64,000 nt of DNA from Bacteriovoracaceae bacterium (GTDB lineage: Bacteria; Bdellovibrionota; Bacteriovoracia; Bacteriovoracales; Bacteriovoracaceae). The position numbers were made by a program, and so were the translations under genes. Positions 28,235 to 36,992 of this stretch are shown piece after piece; positions within the stretch are counted from its first letter, which is position 1; every line of letters begins with the position of its first letter. The DNA lies in assembly GCA_029865945.1 (NCBI GenBank), contig JARXAH010000054.1:1-64000 (forward strand), given 5' to 3'. Under the pieces are notes generated by a model that saw only the letters and a program-made list of their open reading frames with translations, made no database searches and had not been told where the DNA came from.

Positions 28235-30445
28235 CTATTTTTTTGCACTCAAATTATCCACTAAAATATTCATCGATTCTTCGATATAAGCATCTTTTTG
28301 TAAAGACTCTGTTAACCGCTCAAAGCGTTCCTTATCTTCTGTTTTTGTTAATTTAAGCGCAGAAGTTACTTTGATATTTTGATCAGGCTTTAGATCGTCA
28401 AACTCTTTTGATTTAAGACGAATAAGCTCACGTTCCGACCAAAATTTTTCTAAATTTAGAGATCGTAAAGTGGCATCTTTGCGCTCTTTGTACCATTCCA
28501 CGCTACTTAAAATATGCTTAAATTTTTCACTCTTTTTCATTCGCTCCTGACTCTTTTGCGTGAGATCTTTTCGGTCATAAGTAAATTTTTTCCAGCTACT
28601 AAATTCTACTGGCGCGACCTGTCCCCAAGGCAAAGAATAATCTAAGAATCGCTCGCCCTTTTCCAGAACACTCATCGGATCAGGGAGAATGATATCTGGC
28701 GTAACACCTTTATACTGAGTTGATCCACCTGTAATTCGGTAAAATTTTTGAATGGTAATTTTAAGTGCTCCAAACGGTGAATAAACTTTTGCGATGGGAG
28801 GAATCACGGAATCAAAATCCACTACTTGTTGAACCGTACCTTTTCCGTGCGTGTGATCACCACCCACAACAAGGGATCTTCCATAATCTTGCAAGGCGGC
28901 CGCAACAATTTCTGATGCGGAAGCGCTGTTGGCATTCACCATGGTTATCATTGGTTTATCAAATGATATTTCTGGATCATCATTTTTTAAAACTTCTACA
29001 CTTCCCGTGCTGGCCTTAACTTGGACAATTGGCCCCTTTCCAATAAATAAACCCGACATCATGTTGGCATCAATAAGAGCACCACCACCATTATTTCTTA
29101 AATCTAAAATGAGCGCATTCACACCAGCTTTATTTAAATCCACCAACGCTTTTCTCATGTCATCAGTACAATTGCGGCCATTTCGATTGGCAAAGTCGCG
29201 ATAAAATTTTGGAAGAGTGACATAACCAATTTTATACGGGGAATCTTTTTTCTCTAATATTGTGGACTTCACATAGGATTCTTCAAGAGAAACAACGTCA
29301 CGTTTCAATTCCACAATGGTCATCATTCCATCAGGCTTCTTAACGGTGAGCTTAACCACGGTTCCTTTCTTTCCTCTAATTAACTTAACGGCATCTTGAA
29401 TGCGCATGTTGACGATATCGACTGGTTCATCATTGGCCTGCCCGACTTTTAAGATGACATCATCTTTATCAAGTTGCTTTGATTTCCATGCCACACTTCC
29501 TGGAATAATTTCTTCCACCTTAATGTACGGGCCATCTTCCCGCAGCAAAGCTCCAATTCCTTCCAATTTTCCAGACATATCAATATCAAAATCATCTTTT
29601 TCTTCTGGAACCATGTAGTAAGTATGAGGGTCAAAAACTTCCGTGATGGAGTTATAAAATTTATCTAATTGATAATCGCGTTTTTTGTTCTGCGTTTCTA
29701 ATCTAGAAAATATTTTTTGATAATTTTTTGTGACCTCGTCTGTGGCCTTGGCGATTAACTGTTCTTGAGTTAACTTAACGACTTTTTTATTTTTCTTTTC
29801 TTTTTCTTTTTTAGCTTTTTCTTGCTCTTTTTCTTTTTCTGTTTTTGATCTTCTTCCTTTTTTTACGTCTTCAGGAAAATCTTGTTCTTCTTTGGCATCG
29901 GCGTAGCGTCCCATAACTTCAAGTTGCAGCATTTTTTCCCAATAGGATTTTAGCTCTTCTTCAGTCTTTAGAAATTCCCTCTTATCTGGATCCGTTTCAA
30001 CGGAAGCTACCTGCTTAAAATCAAAAGGCTTTTTAAGACGATCCATCGCATAGGTTTTGATCATCTTGTAGCGTTTATCTAGCAAATCAAAGGCCTCTGT
30101 CACGATGGTTAACTTTCCGGCCATGAGTGAGTCATCCATTTCTTTGCGATATTTTTCTAATTGTTTCACATCTGATAAGAGAAGAAATTGCTTACCAAAA
30201 TCTAATTTTTTAATAAATTCCAGAAAGGATTTTTGTGACAAATCGTCATCTAGTTTCATTTTTGAAAGGTGCATGGTTTCTAATGCCCCTTTAAGCAACC
30301 CCCCCAACATCATTTCTCGACTGTACTCTGAGGTGAATTCCTCATTCGCACTCGTTGATTTCTTTTCATCTTCTCTGGAGTAGGCACTGGTGTGTACCAC
30401 GGATAACAAGAGGATCCACAAAATCCACGGACGAAATAAATTCAT
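28235..30445 (-). CDS. prc: Tail-specific protease (Prc/CtpA, family S41)
   Basis: 736 residues with a signal peptide (LLLSVVHTSAYS), so periplasmic. An N-terminal helical region with a lysine/glutamate-rich insertion near residues 200-225 precedes a PDZ domain (about 300-390, IGALLREDGPYIKVEEIIPGS) and the S41 catalytic domain with Ser509 in SASASE and Lys535 in HGKGT, spaced as in E. coli Tsp. A C-terminal domain of 200 residues follows as in Tsp. It degrades periplasmic proteins marked by exposed hydrophobic C-termini and acts in envelope and peptidoglycan hydrolase control. ATG at 30445 follows AGGAAA. Confidence 0.93.
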   Translation of the reverse strand: MNLFRPWILWILLLSVVHTSAYSREDEKKSTSANEEFTSEYSREMMLGGLLKGALETMHLSKMKLDDDLSQKSFLEFIKKLDFGKQFLLLSDVKQLEKYRKEMDDSLMAGKLTIVTEAFDLLDKRYKMIKTYAMDRLKKPFDFKQVASVETDPDKREFLKTEEELKSYWEKMLQLEVMGRYADAKEEQDFPEDVKKGRRSKTEKEKEQEKAKKEKEKKNKKVVKLTQEQLIAKATDEVTKNYQKIFSRLETQNKKRDYQLDKFYNSITEVFDPHTYYMVPEEKDDFDIDMSGKLEGIGALLREDGPYIKVEEIIPGSVAWKSKQLDKDDVILKVGQANDEPVDIVNMRIQDAVKLIRGKKGTVVKLTVKKPDGMMTIVELKRDVVSLEESYVKSTILEKKDSPYKIGYVTLPKFYRDFANRNGRNCTDDMRKALVDLNKAGVNALILDLRNNGGGALIDANMMSGLFIGKGPIVQVKASTGSVEVLKNDDPEISFDKPMITMVNANSASASEIVAAALQDYGRSLVVGGDHTHGKGTVQQVVDFDSVIPPIAKVYSPFGALKITIQKFYRITGGSTQYKGVTPDIILPDPMSVLEKGERFLDYSLPWGQVAPVEFSSWKKFTYDRKDLTQKSQERMKKSEKFKHILSSVEWYKERKDATLRSLNLEKFWSERELIRLKSKEFDDLKPDQNIKVTSALKLTKTEDKERFERLTESLQKDAYIEESMNILVDNLSAKK

Positions 30446-30667
30446 AAATTTTTCCTATTCATGTTGAGGCATGGTTAAAGAATGAAAATACCAAAGATTT
30501 CCATTATGTTACTCTCCTTATTTTAATGGCAACAGGAATTCTTGCCAAAGAGAATTCTGAGCAAAGTGTACCGTTGGAATTTTATGGTGACTGTGCGATC
30601 TTGCGTCTGTTATAAATTTGACTATATTAGTTATTGTTCAATCGATGTCTTTGATGGGGATGAAATT

Positions 30668-31084
30668 TTGAAAAAAATGCTTGTTGATCACTTGGGAATT
30701 GGTGTTTCTGCCCTCTGTCTTATCCATTGTTTGTTTTTACCTTTGGTGATTATATTTTTTCCGGCCATTAAACTGGCGACGAGCGGAATAGACGCACACT
30801 TTCACGAAATCCTTTTTTTCTTGATTCTCATTATCAGTTTGCTCAGCTTTATCCCGACCTAACTCAAATCGAAAAAAACGTTATTCATGATTAACCCCAT
30901 TATCGCACTGACCCTCATGAGTGTTGCTCACTTTGGCTCGGAATTTGGATTTTTCGGGGTTTCTAGTTTGCCGGAAATTCTACTCACGTCGTCGGGTGGA
31001 TTATTTTTAATTTATACGCATTACCGAAATATTCGTTATTGCAGAGAATGCAAAACGAAGCATCATCATTCTACAACCAATTAA
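30668..31084 (+). pseudogene. MerC-like membrane protein gene broken by an in-frame stop
   Basis: One continuous frame from a TTG at 30668 (or ATG 30677) to the TAA at 31082 encodes a MerC-domain protein, except for one TAA at 30860-30862 after FIPT. Before the stop are the MerC hallmarks HLGIGVSALCLIHCLFLP, with the CxxHC metal motif. After it, in the same frame, come the conserved later helices (PEILLTSSGGLFLIYTHYRN) and a cysteine/histidine-rich end (CRECKTKHHH). An ancestral CAA or similar codon is the simplest explanation, so this is a nonsense mutation or a base-calling error. MerC proteins bind and move mercury or other thiophilic metal ions. The end overlaps the convergent DUF523 gene by 4 bases. 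Confidence 0.75.
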
Positions 31085-31587
31085 GATAAATTGGATTCTA
31101 TTTGAGCAAGAAATCGATCAGCTTCCTCGATCTGTGTCTCAGCAAAAACTTCAATACCATTTTGTTTAAGTAGTGAGCTTGTTACTCCTTGTCCCACTAT
31201 TTTTTTTCCAGAAAAAGAACCATCGTAAATAAAATTAGCTCCACACGAAGGACTACCCTCTTTGAGTATGGCGATTTTAATTTTATGATCAACAATGATT
31301 TTCAACGCATTCTGTGCTCCCAAAATAAACAAATCGCTGTAGTCTTGATGGTCTTTTTTTACTACTTTCGCTTTACCACTAAGGACTGCGCTCCCTCCTC
31401 CCTCACCAGAAATTTCCGAGGGTGGCCGAGGAACTGAAAACCCTGCTGATACTTCTGGGCACAGAGATACAATCCTTCCCTCATTTTTCCACTTTTCCAT
31501 AATACTACTTATGACAAGAGCGTCTCCACCATGGTAGCGAACTTTTTCCCCTAATAAACATGAACTAATAAATATTTTTTCCATCAT
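31081..31587 (-). CDS. DUF523 family protein
   Basis: 168 residues from the ATG at 31587 (a second ATG follows directly; a longer frame reaches 31623 but has no ribosome site). It shows the DUF523 features: ISSCLLGEKVRYHGG at the N-terminus, LCPEVSAGFSVPRPPSEI, and AILKEGSPSCGANFIYDGSF, with invariant-looking cysteines in SSCLLG, LCPE and PSCG. The cysteine set suggests metal or Fe-S binding. Function in the family is not established. Confidence 0.85.
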   Translation of the reverse strand: MMEKIFISSCLLGEKVRYHGGDALVISSIMEKWKNEGRIVSLCPEVSAGFSVPRPPSEISGEGGGSAVLSGKAKVVKKDHQDYSDLFILGAQNALKIIVDHKIKIAILKEGSPSCGANFIYDGSFSGKKIVGQGVTSSLLKQNGIEVFAETQIEEADRFLAQIESNLS

Positions 31588-31737
31588 CAAAATTGTATAT
31601 GAGAGCAAACTAGTGGGCCACAACTGGCTTCAGTTCGCTTTTTTGATGCGAAAATATAGACTGCCAAAGATGAAAAAGATGTTGATAAAATTACGATTTT
31701 GCTATCTGGAATTTAGAATAACTAGAAACTTAAGTGA

Positions 31738-31803
31738 GGCCACATTTCAATTGCCTCAAGTTTTTCGGTAAGTAATAAAAAGTTCATGCACCTGCAAAGC
31801 TAG
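31738..31803 (-). repeat. Decayed copy of the ORF6N gene leader (copy A)
   Basis: Read on the minus strand, this 66-base segment matches 32669-32734. 26 of the first 29 bases are identical, followed by ATTACTTACCGAAAA against ATGACTAACCGAAAA and then a weaker match up to a shared GGCC. In copy A the start codon is ATT and the frame has early stops, so it is a non-coding relic. It lies just after the exported-protein gene at 31808. Nothing else is seen in the 150 bases between it and the DUF523 gene. Confidence 0.6.
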
Positions 31804-31807
31804 AAAA

Positions 31808-32110
31808 TTATTTCCAAACGCCATGCTTAAATACACCACTAGCTTTGTTTCCATCTGATTTATAGGTATATTTTGTCTTTACTACATGGGCGCCTGGTTC
31901 TGTCATTAGAATGATGAATTCGGATTTTTGTCCTTTGCTTGCTTCATCTCTACATCGTTCTTCACTGAAACTATCTTTAAACGTAATTTTAGCTGATCTT
32001 ACTGAACCTTGGTCATCTCTAGGAATCCACCAAGTGTCGAATCGACATGAATTAGTCGCAAGAACTGACAATGATCCAAGTGACAACAATCCAATCAAAA
32101 TTTTTTTCAT
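31808..32110 (-). CDS. Small exported protein, unknown function
   Basis: 100 residues: signal peptide (LIGLLSLGSLSVLAT), then a basic, aromatic-containing domain with two cysteines (SCRFDTWW and ERCRDEA). Start ATG at 32110 with AAAAGGAAA upstream. It stands alone in a gene-poor AT-rich patch next to the ORF6N relic. Function unknown. Confidence 0.6.
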   Translation of the reverse strand: MKKILIGLLSLGSLSVLATNSCRFDTWWIPRDDQGSVRSAKITFKDSFSEERCRDEASKGQKSEFIILMTEPGAHVVKTKYTYKSDGNKASGVFKHGVWK

Positions 32111-32322
32111 AATTTATTTTTCCTTTTTTCGTGAATCTTTTACGGGATGAATAACATTCCCTACTTGAAAGGAAAAGTTAAATTTGAAATTTTTAGCTCT
32201 GAAATCTAATGATGAAAATAAATGAATTGGTTTTTCTATTTGATTGATTCAATGAGTTTAATAAACTGATGACAGAAATTTTCTATAAATCTGGGCTTAA
32301 AAAAAATTAAAGCTTTTGAAAT

Positions 32323-32707
32323 TTAGGGTTTTATTTTTAAACCTATCTTTTTTCTGGTTGAAGGTAAATTAGTCAATCCACTTTCCAAATCATCAAGGCG
32401 TTCGAACACGATTTTAAACTTCGCCGTTTTCTGTCAAAAGCAGAGGGAGTTTTACTTTTCCGCCTCAACCATTTTTTGAAGACACAGATTGTGACTTCAA
32501 AAAATCCTATTCTGCTTGAGTTAATTGAAACATAAAATAATCGGGAAATCGGTTTATATTTCTTCTTACTGCTTGATTTAAAACTTTGGTATCAATCCCA
32601 TTAAGTTTTGCTATATCACTATCAAGTATTACTTTATAACCACGGATCAGATAAATCATTTCCTTTATGGCCGTTATTTCAATTTCAACACGTTTTCGGT
32701 TAGTCAT
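32323..32707 (-). pseudogene. Decayed ORF6N-domain gene
   Basis: The first 66 codons from the ATG at 32707 give an ORF6N domain: LIRGYKVILDSDIAKLNGID, then TKVLNQAVRRNINRFPDYFMFQLTQAE. A TAG then interrupts, but the same frame goes on with DFLKSQSVSSKNG, a TGA, and GGKVKLPLLLTENGEV, which follow the family pattern (SQ..tS...GG..r.lP..fTE.GV). After a frame change, the last piece (FERLDDLESGLTNLPS ... KKIGLKIKP) matches the family's 'RLDdLE' end. The gene has therefore lost function through two stops and an indel. ORF6N domains occur in phage and mobile-element proteins and are thought to bind DNA. Confidence 0.75.
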
Positions 32708-32734
32708 AAAAAGTTCATGCTATTGCAAAGCTAG
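32669..32734 (-). repeat. ORF6N gene leader (copy B)
   Basis: This copy spans the end of the neighbouring exported-protein gene (its TAG is inside), a 23-base leader and the first dozen codons of the ORF6N gene. It matches copy A at 31738-31803 in the same orientation, 931 bases away. Confidence 0.6.
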
Positions 32735-33159
32735 TGAATGTTAGAAAAATTACCACCAAATTCTATCGTATTTTTTGAATAGTTGTATGTGGCCTTATGA
32801 AAAAGTTTTAATTTATCACCATCAATTGAAACATTTACAACTACGTCGGCCTGACCATTGTTCCATGCTAATTTTAAATTATTTCCGTCAATGGTTCCGA
32901 CAGGGCCGTTATTTACAGATAAGACGTTTCTCCCTTGGACACTAAAATTAGCATTAAATCCCATTTGAAAACCACATATTGAGGGATAGTAAAGTATAAC
33001 GTTACTGCTAGTTGCTTCAAAATAAATCTCTTCCTGATCACAATTAATTCTATTATTTAAATTTTTTTGAAAATAAGCTTTTCCAACCCAAGTATTCGAT
33101 GGTTCTGCAAAAGACAGCAACGGAAAACACAATATAATAATCCATTCAATTAATTTCAT
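32731..33159 (-). CDS. Small exported beta-rich protein
   Basis: 142 residues with signal peptide LCFPLLSFAEP. The mature part reads as alternating strands with many asparagines (INCDQEEIYFEAT, SICGFQMGFNANF, NNGPVGTIDGNN) and two cysteines, like a compact beta-sandwich. ATG at 33159 has GGAGAT upstream. Its stop lies in the repeat copy B. The 239 bases upstream contain no gene. No family recognised. Confidence 0.6.
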   Translation of the reverse strand: MKLIEWIIILCFPLLSFAEPSNTWVGKAYFQKNLNNRINCDQEEIYFEATSSNVILYYPSICGFQMGFNANFSVQGRNVLSVNNGPVGTIDGNNLKLAWNNGQADVVVNVSIDGDKLKLFHKATYNYSKNTIEFGGNFSNIH

Positions 33160-33398
33160 ACTTCTATCTCCAAAGAACAGTTTTTCAATCGAAAAAAGGT
33201 AACATTAAGAGGGTGGAAGTTAAATTTAAATTAATTAAATGTAAGAGAAAAATAATTACAAACTTTAATTCAGTTGAGAGGTATGTTGCCAATAAAAAAT
33301 AAATGACCGTCACAGTCTAAAATTTACAATGCACCCAAAAAATCAAAAACTAATTTGTATTTAAAAATAAAATTTGGAAGGAAAAAAATCCGAAAAAA

Positions 33399-33647
33399 CT
33401 ATTTTTTCTTGGCGTATTTTTTCATGAAGCGATCAACACGGCCTTCTGTATCCATTACTCTTTGAGTTCCGGTAAAGAAAGGATGTGATGCACTTGAGAT
33501 ATCACACTTATAAAGAGGGTACTCTTTGCCATCTTCCCAAGTAACTTTTTCTGAAGTCTTTACTGTTGAACCAATGATCACAGAAAAGTTTGCACTTAAA
33601 TCTTGAAATACTACTGGTCGGTAATTTGGGTGAATGTCTTTTTTCAT
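33399..33647 (-). CDS. rpmE2: Ribosomal protein bL31, type B (zinc-free)
   Basis: 82 residues: [20 protein letters not shown] opening and the [18 protein letters not shown] motif followed by a basic end. The zinc-binding CxxC pair of type A bL31 is absent, so this is the zinc-independent paralogue. In many bacteria that form is induced under zinc shortage by Zur; no Zur box was identified by eye here. ATG at 33647 with GAGGATC. Confidence 0.95.
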   Translation of the reverse strand: MKKDIHPNYRPVVFQDLSANFSVIIGSTVKTSEKVTWEDGKEYPLYKCDISSASHPFFTGTQRVMDTEGRVDRFMKKYAKKK

Positions 33648-33744
33648 GAGATCCTCGTCATAATAAATTCAATAACTAAACAGAGATTATAGTCCAGCTG
33701 CGCTTTAGCGTCAACGCCGGATTAAAAAATTTGTAGAGATTACT

Positions 33745-36327
33745 CTATTTTCCTTTCGTCTTTTTCATAAATGGGAGGGCATCTTTTAATTCCCATTTCT
33801 TTAATATCTCTTCGTTGCGCATTTCTTGAGGTAGGGAAAAATTACTCACCCCTGATTTCAAATAGGGGCCATATTTTCCGACATACAACGCCACTTTCTT
33901 ATTGGACGCTGGGTCTTTCCCCAAATCCTTGAGCATCGTTGCCCCTCGAGACGCCACTTTGGGCTGCGCTAAAATTTCCAACGCCTCATCTAAAGTGACG
34001 GTGTGAACATTGAGAATTTTTCCTAAGGACCGAAACTCTCCATCACAAGCAACGTACGGCCCAAAGCGACCGTTGTTAGCGAGCACAGGTTTTTTGCTTT
34101 CCGGGTGCAGCCCCAACTCTCTTGGAAGGGATAACAAATTGAGCGCTTGCTCCAAGGTAATCGTCGCCGGTGTCAGTGGAGGGGTGATGCTGGCGCGCCT
34201 AGGTTTCACGTCTTTGGCCGCCTCAGGATCCACTTCACCCAGTTGTACGTAGGCACCAAAACGTCCAAGCAAGCAGTAAACATTTTTACCACTCTTGGGA
34301 TCAACCCCAATCGGTGTTGGCCCTTTTTTACTGTGCTCAATCATCTCCGTTATATTTTCGGCGGTGATGTCGGCGGGTGCCACGTCTTCAGGAATGGAGG
34401 CGTGCACTTCTTCTTTCGTTTTCTTATCAATGGTCACCACGTAGGGGCCGTAGCGTCCGATTTTTAATTCCACTATTTTATCAAGCTGCGGCAAACGCAC
34501 CGTTCGGCTCTGCTCAGGTTTAATGGATTTTTCTTGGGCCTGAACTTTTTTCTGAAGTCCTTTAGGCCCACTATAAAATTGTTTCAAGTAAGCGAGGGAT
34601 TCTTTTTTTCCTTCTGCAATTTCATCTAACATATTTTCCATTTCAGAAGTGAAACTATAATCAATTAGGTCTTGAAAGTAATCTTCGAGAAGTTGAGTGA
34701 CAGCAAAACCCGTGAGTGTGGGAATGAGGGAACTTCCATCTTTGCGAACATAGCCACGCTCAATGATGGTTCCAATGATCGATGCGTAGGTGGAAGGACG
34801 GCCGATGCCTTCTTTTTCTAAGCGCTGAATGAGTGACGCTTCTGAGTAACGTGCTGGCGGCTTTGTTTCATGAAACGCAGGAATCAATTTTTCTAAATTT
34901 AATTTTTCTCCCACCTTCATGGCAGGCAGCGTGACTTCTTGGTCTTCGAGTGCCGCTTCCGGATCATCGCTTCCTTCGACATAAACACGCAAGAAACCCG
35001 CAAATTCAATTCGCGATCCATAGGCCGCCAATTCAAAATCTCCGGCCTTAATTTTCACGGTCATATTTTTTTTATGGCAACGCTCCATTTGGCAGGCCAT
35101 GGTTCGTTTCCAAATTAATTCATAGAGAGTTTTTTCTCTGCCACTCATACCGATGTCATCAGGGTGCAAAAACTCTACGCCTGCGGGACGTATGGCTTCG
35201 TGAGCTTCTTGCGCACCTTTATTTTTGGAAGAAAAATAGCGCACTTCTTTGGAGAGAAATTGTTTTCCGTAAAGTTTTTCAACGGCCGTGCGGGCCGCAT
35301 TGGTTGCTTCACTTGAGAGAGTGGGAGAATCGGTTCTCATGTAAGTGATCAAGCCTTCCTCATAGAGCTTTTGGGCCACTCGCATAGTATCTCGCGCTGT
35401 CCAACCCAACTTACGGTTGGCCTCTTGTTGAAGAGATGACGTGATAAAAGGGATGGAAGGATTAGAGTAGACGTCTCGCTCCTCCACATCACTAACCGTG
35501 AACGTTTCATTTTTGATCTTATTTAACTGAGTATCAATGGTATCTTTGGCAAGGATGATATATTTATCGGCCTTATCTTTGGGTATGAGTCCAGTGAGTT
35601 CATCAAAATCTTTTCCGGTGGCCACGCGCTTGGGGCCAACCATTTGCAATTTAGCAGGAAATTGTTCTTTGGAAGTTTTCGTTGCGGGAAAAAGTTGCGC
35701 GGTAATGGACGCGTAATCGGCTTTTCGAAAAGCAATGCGCTCGCGTTCGCGCTCCACGATCATTTTTACACCGGTCGATTGCACGCGTCCTGCCGAGAGG
35801 CCATAAGCAATTTTTTTCCATAGAAGTGGCGAGAGAGTATATCCATAGAGACGATCAAGAATTCGGCGCGCTTCCTGCGCACGCACCAAAGACACATCAA
35901 GTTCGCGGGTATTTTTAAGGGCCTTTTGAATCGCATCTTTGGTGATTTCGTGAAACACCATGCGCTTAACGGGGACTTTTGGTTTGAGTAGCTCAATGAC
36001 GTGCCAAGAAATACTTTCTCCCTCTCTGTCCTCATCGGTCGCGAGATAGATAATGTCGACATCTTTGGCGAGGGCCTTGAGTTCGCGAACGCGCTTAGTT
36101 TTATCTTTGGGTATTATATAGAGGGGCTCGAAATTTTCTTCGACGTTGACCCCTAGTTTTGCCCACTCAGTTTTCTTGAGTGCGAGCGGGATGTCCGATG
36201 AAGACTGAGGAAGATCGCGCACGTGACCAAAGCTGGCCTCGATTCGATAATTCTTTCCCAAGAATTTCTTAATGGTATTGGCCTTGGTGGGTGACTCAAC
36301 AATGACGAGGGCCTTTTCAACGGACAT
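33745..36327 (-). CDS. topA: DNA topoisomerase I
   Basis: 860 residues, type IA topoisomerase that relaxes negative supercoils. The N-terminal Toprim domain (VIVESPTKANTIKKFLG, then DEDREGE with the metal-binding acidic triad) is followed by the catalytic domain with the active tyrosine in LITYMRTDSP. The C-terminus has several repeats of the GRYGPYV / GKNVYCLLGRFGAYVQLG type in place of zinc-ribbon cysteines, the form common in Deltaproteobacteria-like and Gram-positive groups. ATG at 36327 follows GGAGT. Confidence 0.97.
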   Translation of the reverse strand: MSVEKALVIVESPTKANTIKKFLGKNYRIEASFGHVRDLPQSSSDIPLALKKTEWAKLGVNVEENFEPLYIIPKDKTKRVRELKALAKDVDIIYLATDEDREGESISWHVIELLKPKVPVKRMVFHEITKDAIQKALKNTRELDVSLVRAQEARRILDRLYGYTLSPLLWKKIAYGLSAGRVQSTGVKMIVERERERIAFRKADYASITAQLFPATKTSKEQFPAKLQMVGPKRVATGKDFDELTGLIPKDKADKYIILAKDTIDTQLNKIKNETFTVSDVEERDVYSNPSIPFITSSLQQEANRKLGWTARDTMRVAQKLYEEGLITYMRTDSPTLSSEATNAARTAVEKLYGKQFLSKEVRYFSSKNKGAQEAHEAIRPAGVEFLHPDDIGMSGREKTLYELIWKRTMACQMERCHKKNMTVKIKAGDFELAAYGSRIEFAGFLRVYVEGSDDPEAALEDQEVTLPAMKVGEKLNLEKLIPAFHETKPPARYSEASLIQRLEKEGIGRPSTYASIIGTIIERGYVRKDGSSLIPTLTGFAVTQLLEDYFQDLIDYSFTSEMENMLDEIAEGKKESLAYLKQFYSGPKGLQKKVQAQEKSIKPEQSRTVRLPQLDKIVELKIGRYGPYVVTIDKKTKEEVHASIPEDVAPADITAENITEMIEHSKKGPTPIGVDPKSGKNVYCLLGRFGAYVQLGEVDPEAAKDVKPRRASITPPLTPATITLEQALNLLSLPRELGLHPESKKPVLANNGRFGPYVACDGEFRSLGKILNVHTVTLDEALEILAQPKVASRGATMLKDLGKDPASNKKVALYVGKYGPYLKSGVSNFSLPQEMRNEEILKKWELKDALPFMKKTKGK

Positions 36328-36463
36328 AACAGTACTCCATATTCAGATACTCAAAGATATACCTATCATCATTAAGGCCTAAGGCCCAGTGATTTGGCAA
36401 AACTTGTTTTTTTATCCGAAAATTAATTTTAGTTTTAATATGAGCGGGGTTTTAAACAGAATT

Positions 36464-36479
36464 AGGGGCCGAAGCCCCT
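36464..36479 (-). terminator. Hairpin with UUCG loop after the 36519 gene
   Basis: Perfect 6-base arms AGGGGC/GCCCCT around a four-base loop that reads TTCG on the minus strand, 40 bases past the stop at 36519. The T-run that follows is poor, so it may be a processing or stability hairpin. Confidence 0.6.
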
Positions 36480-36518
36480 TTCGTCAAGAAAATTATTAGA
36501 ATTAAATGATATGGTTTT

Positions 36519-36992
36519 CTAAATTTTTAAAAATTTAGTTTGTTTATTAAAGTTAGGAACACTTGGTTTTATATAATAACTACTTTTTGTCGTAGGATCA
36601 GTCCTGTAACAACTAGACATCAAATATTGAGACAGATCAACTTGATCATCACCAACAGACAAGCTAAATTCCCCGTTTTCGTATAAACCATTAACATCCT
36701 CTCTCAAAGATAATTCATGGAAATGCTTCTTTGCTTGTCTATTTTTCCAACATTTTATATCAATTGTGTTCATTACTTTTTTTGATTCAGCTTCACCTAA
36801 AACAAAAAGTACTCCGCCCATCACCATAATACTATTTGATTGTCTTTCAAAACCATTTCCTGCAAGAAATCCCGCCGCTGCTGAAAACACAACTAATCCA
36901 AAATTTTGAGTAAAAATTAAGGCAGATTGGGCCTTTTGGATTGGCGCCATAAGCACAGATAGCAAAAGTAACATTTGAATAACAGTTTTCAT
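36519..36992 (-). CDS. Small exported or membrane protein, unknown function
   Basis: 157 residues. Residues 1-24 form a signal-like segment (LLLLSVLMAPIQKAQSA), and two further hydrophobic stretches follow (NFGLVVFSAAAGFLAGNG and SIMVMGGVLFVLGEA), so it may be an inner-membrane protein. The rest is soluble with two cysteines. Its ATG shares one base with the stop of the gene upstream (TAATG), so both are translated together. No family recognised. Confidence 0.65.
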   Translation of the reverse strand: MKTVIQMLLLLSVLMAPIQKAQSALIFTQNFGLVVFSAAAGFLAGNGFERQSNSIMVMGGVLFVLGEAESKKVMNTIDIKCWKNRQAKKHFHELSLREDVNGLYENGEFSLSVGDDQVDLSQYLMSSCYRTDPTTKSSYYIKPSVPNFNKQTKFLKI

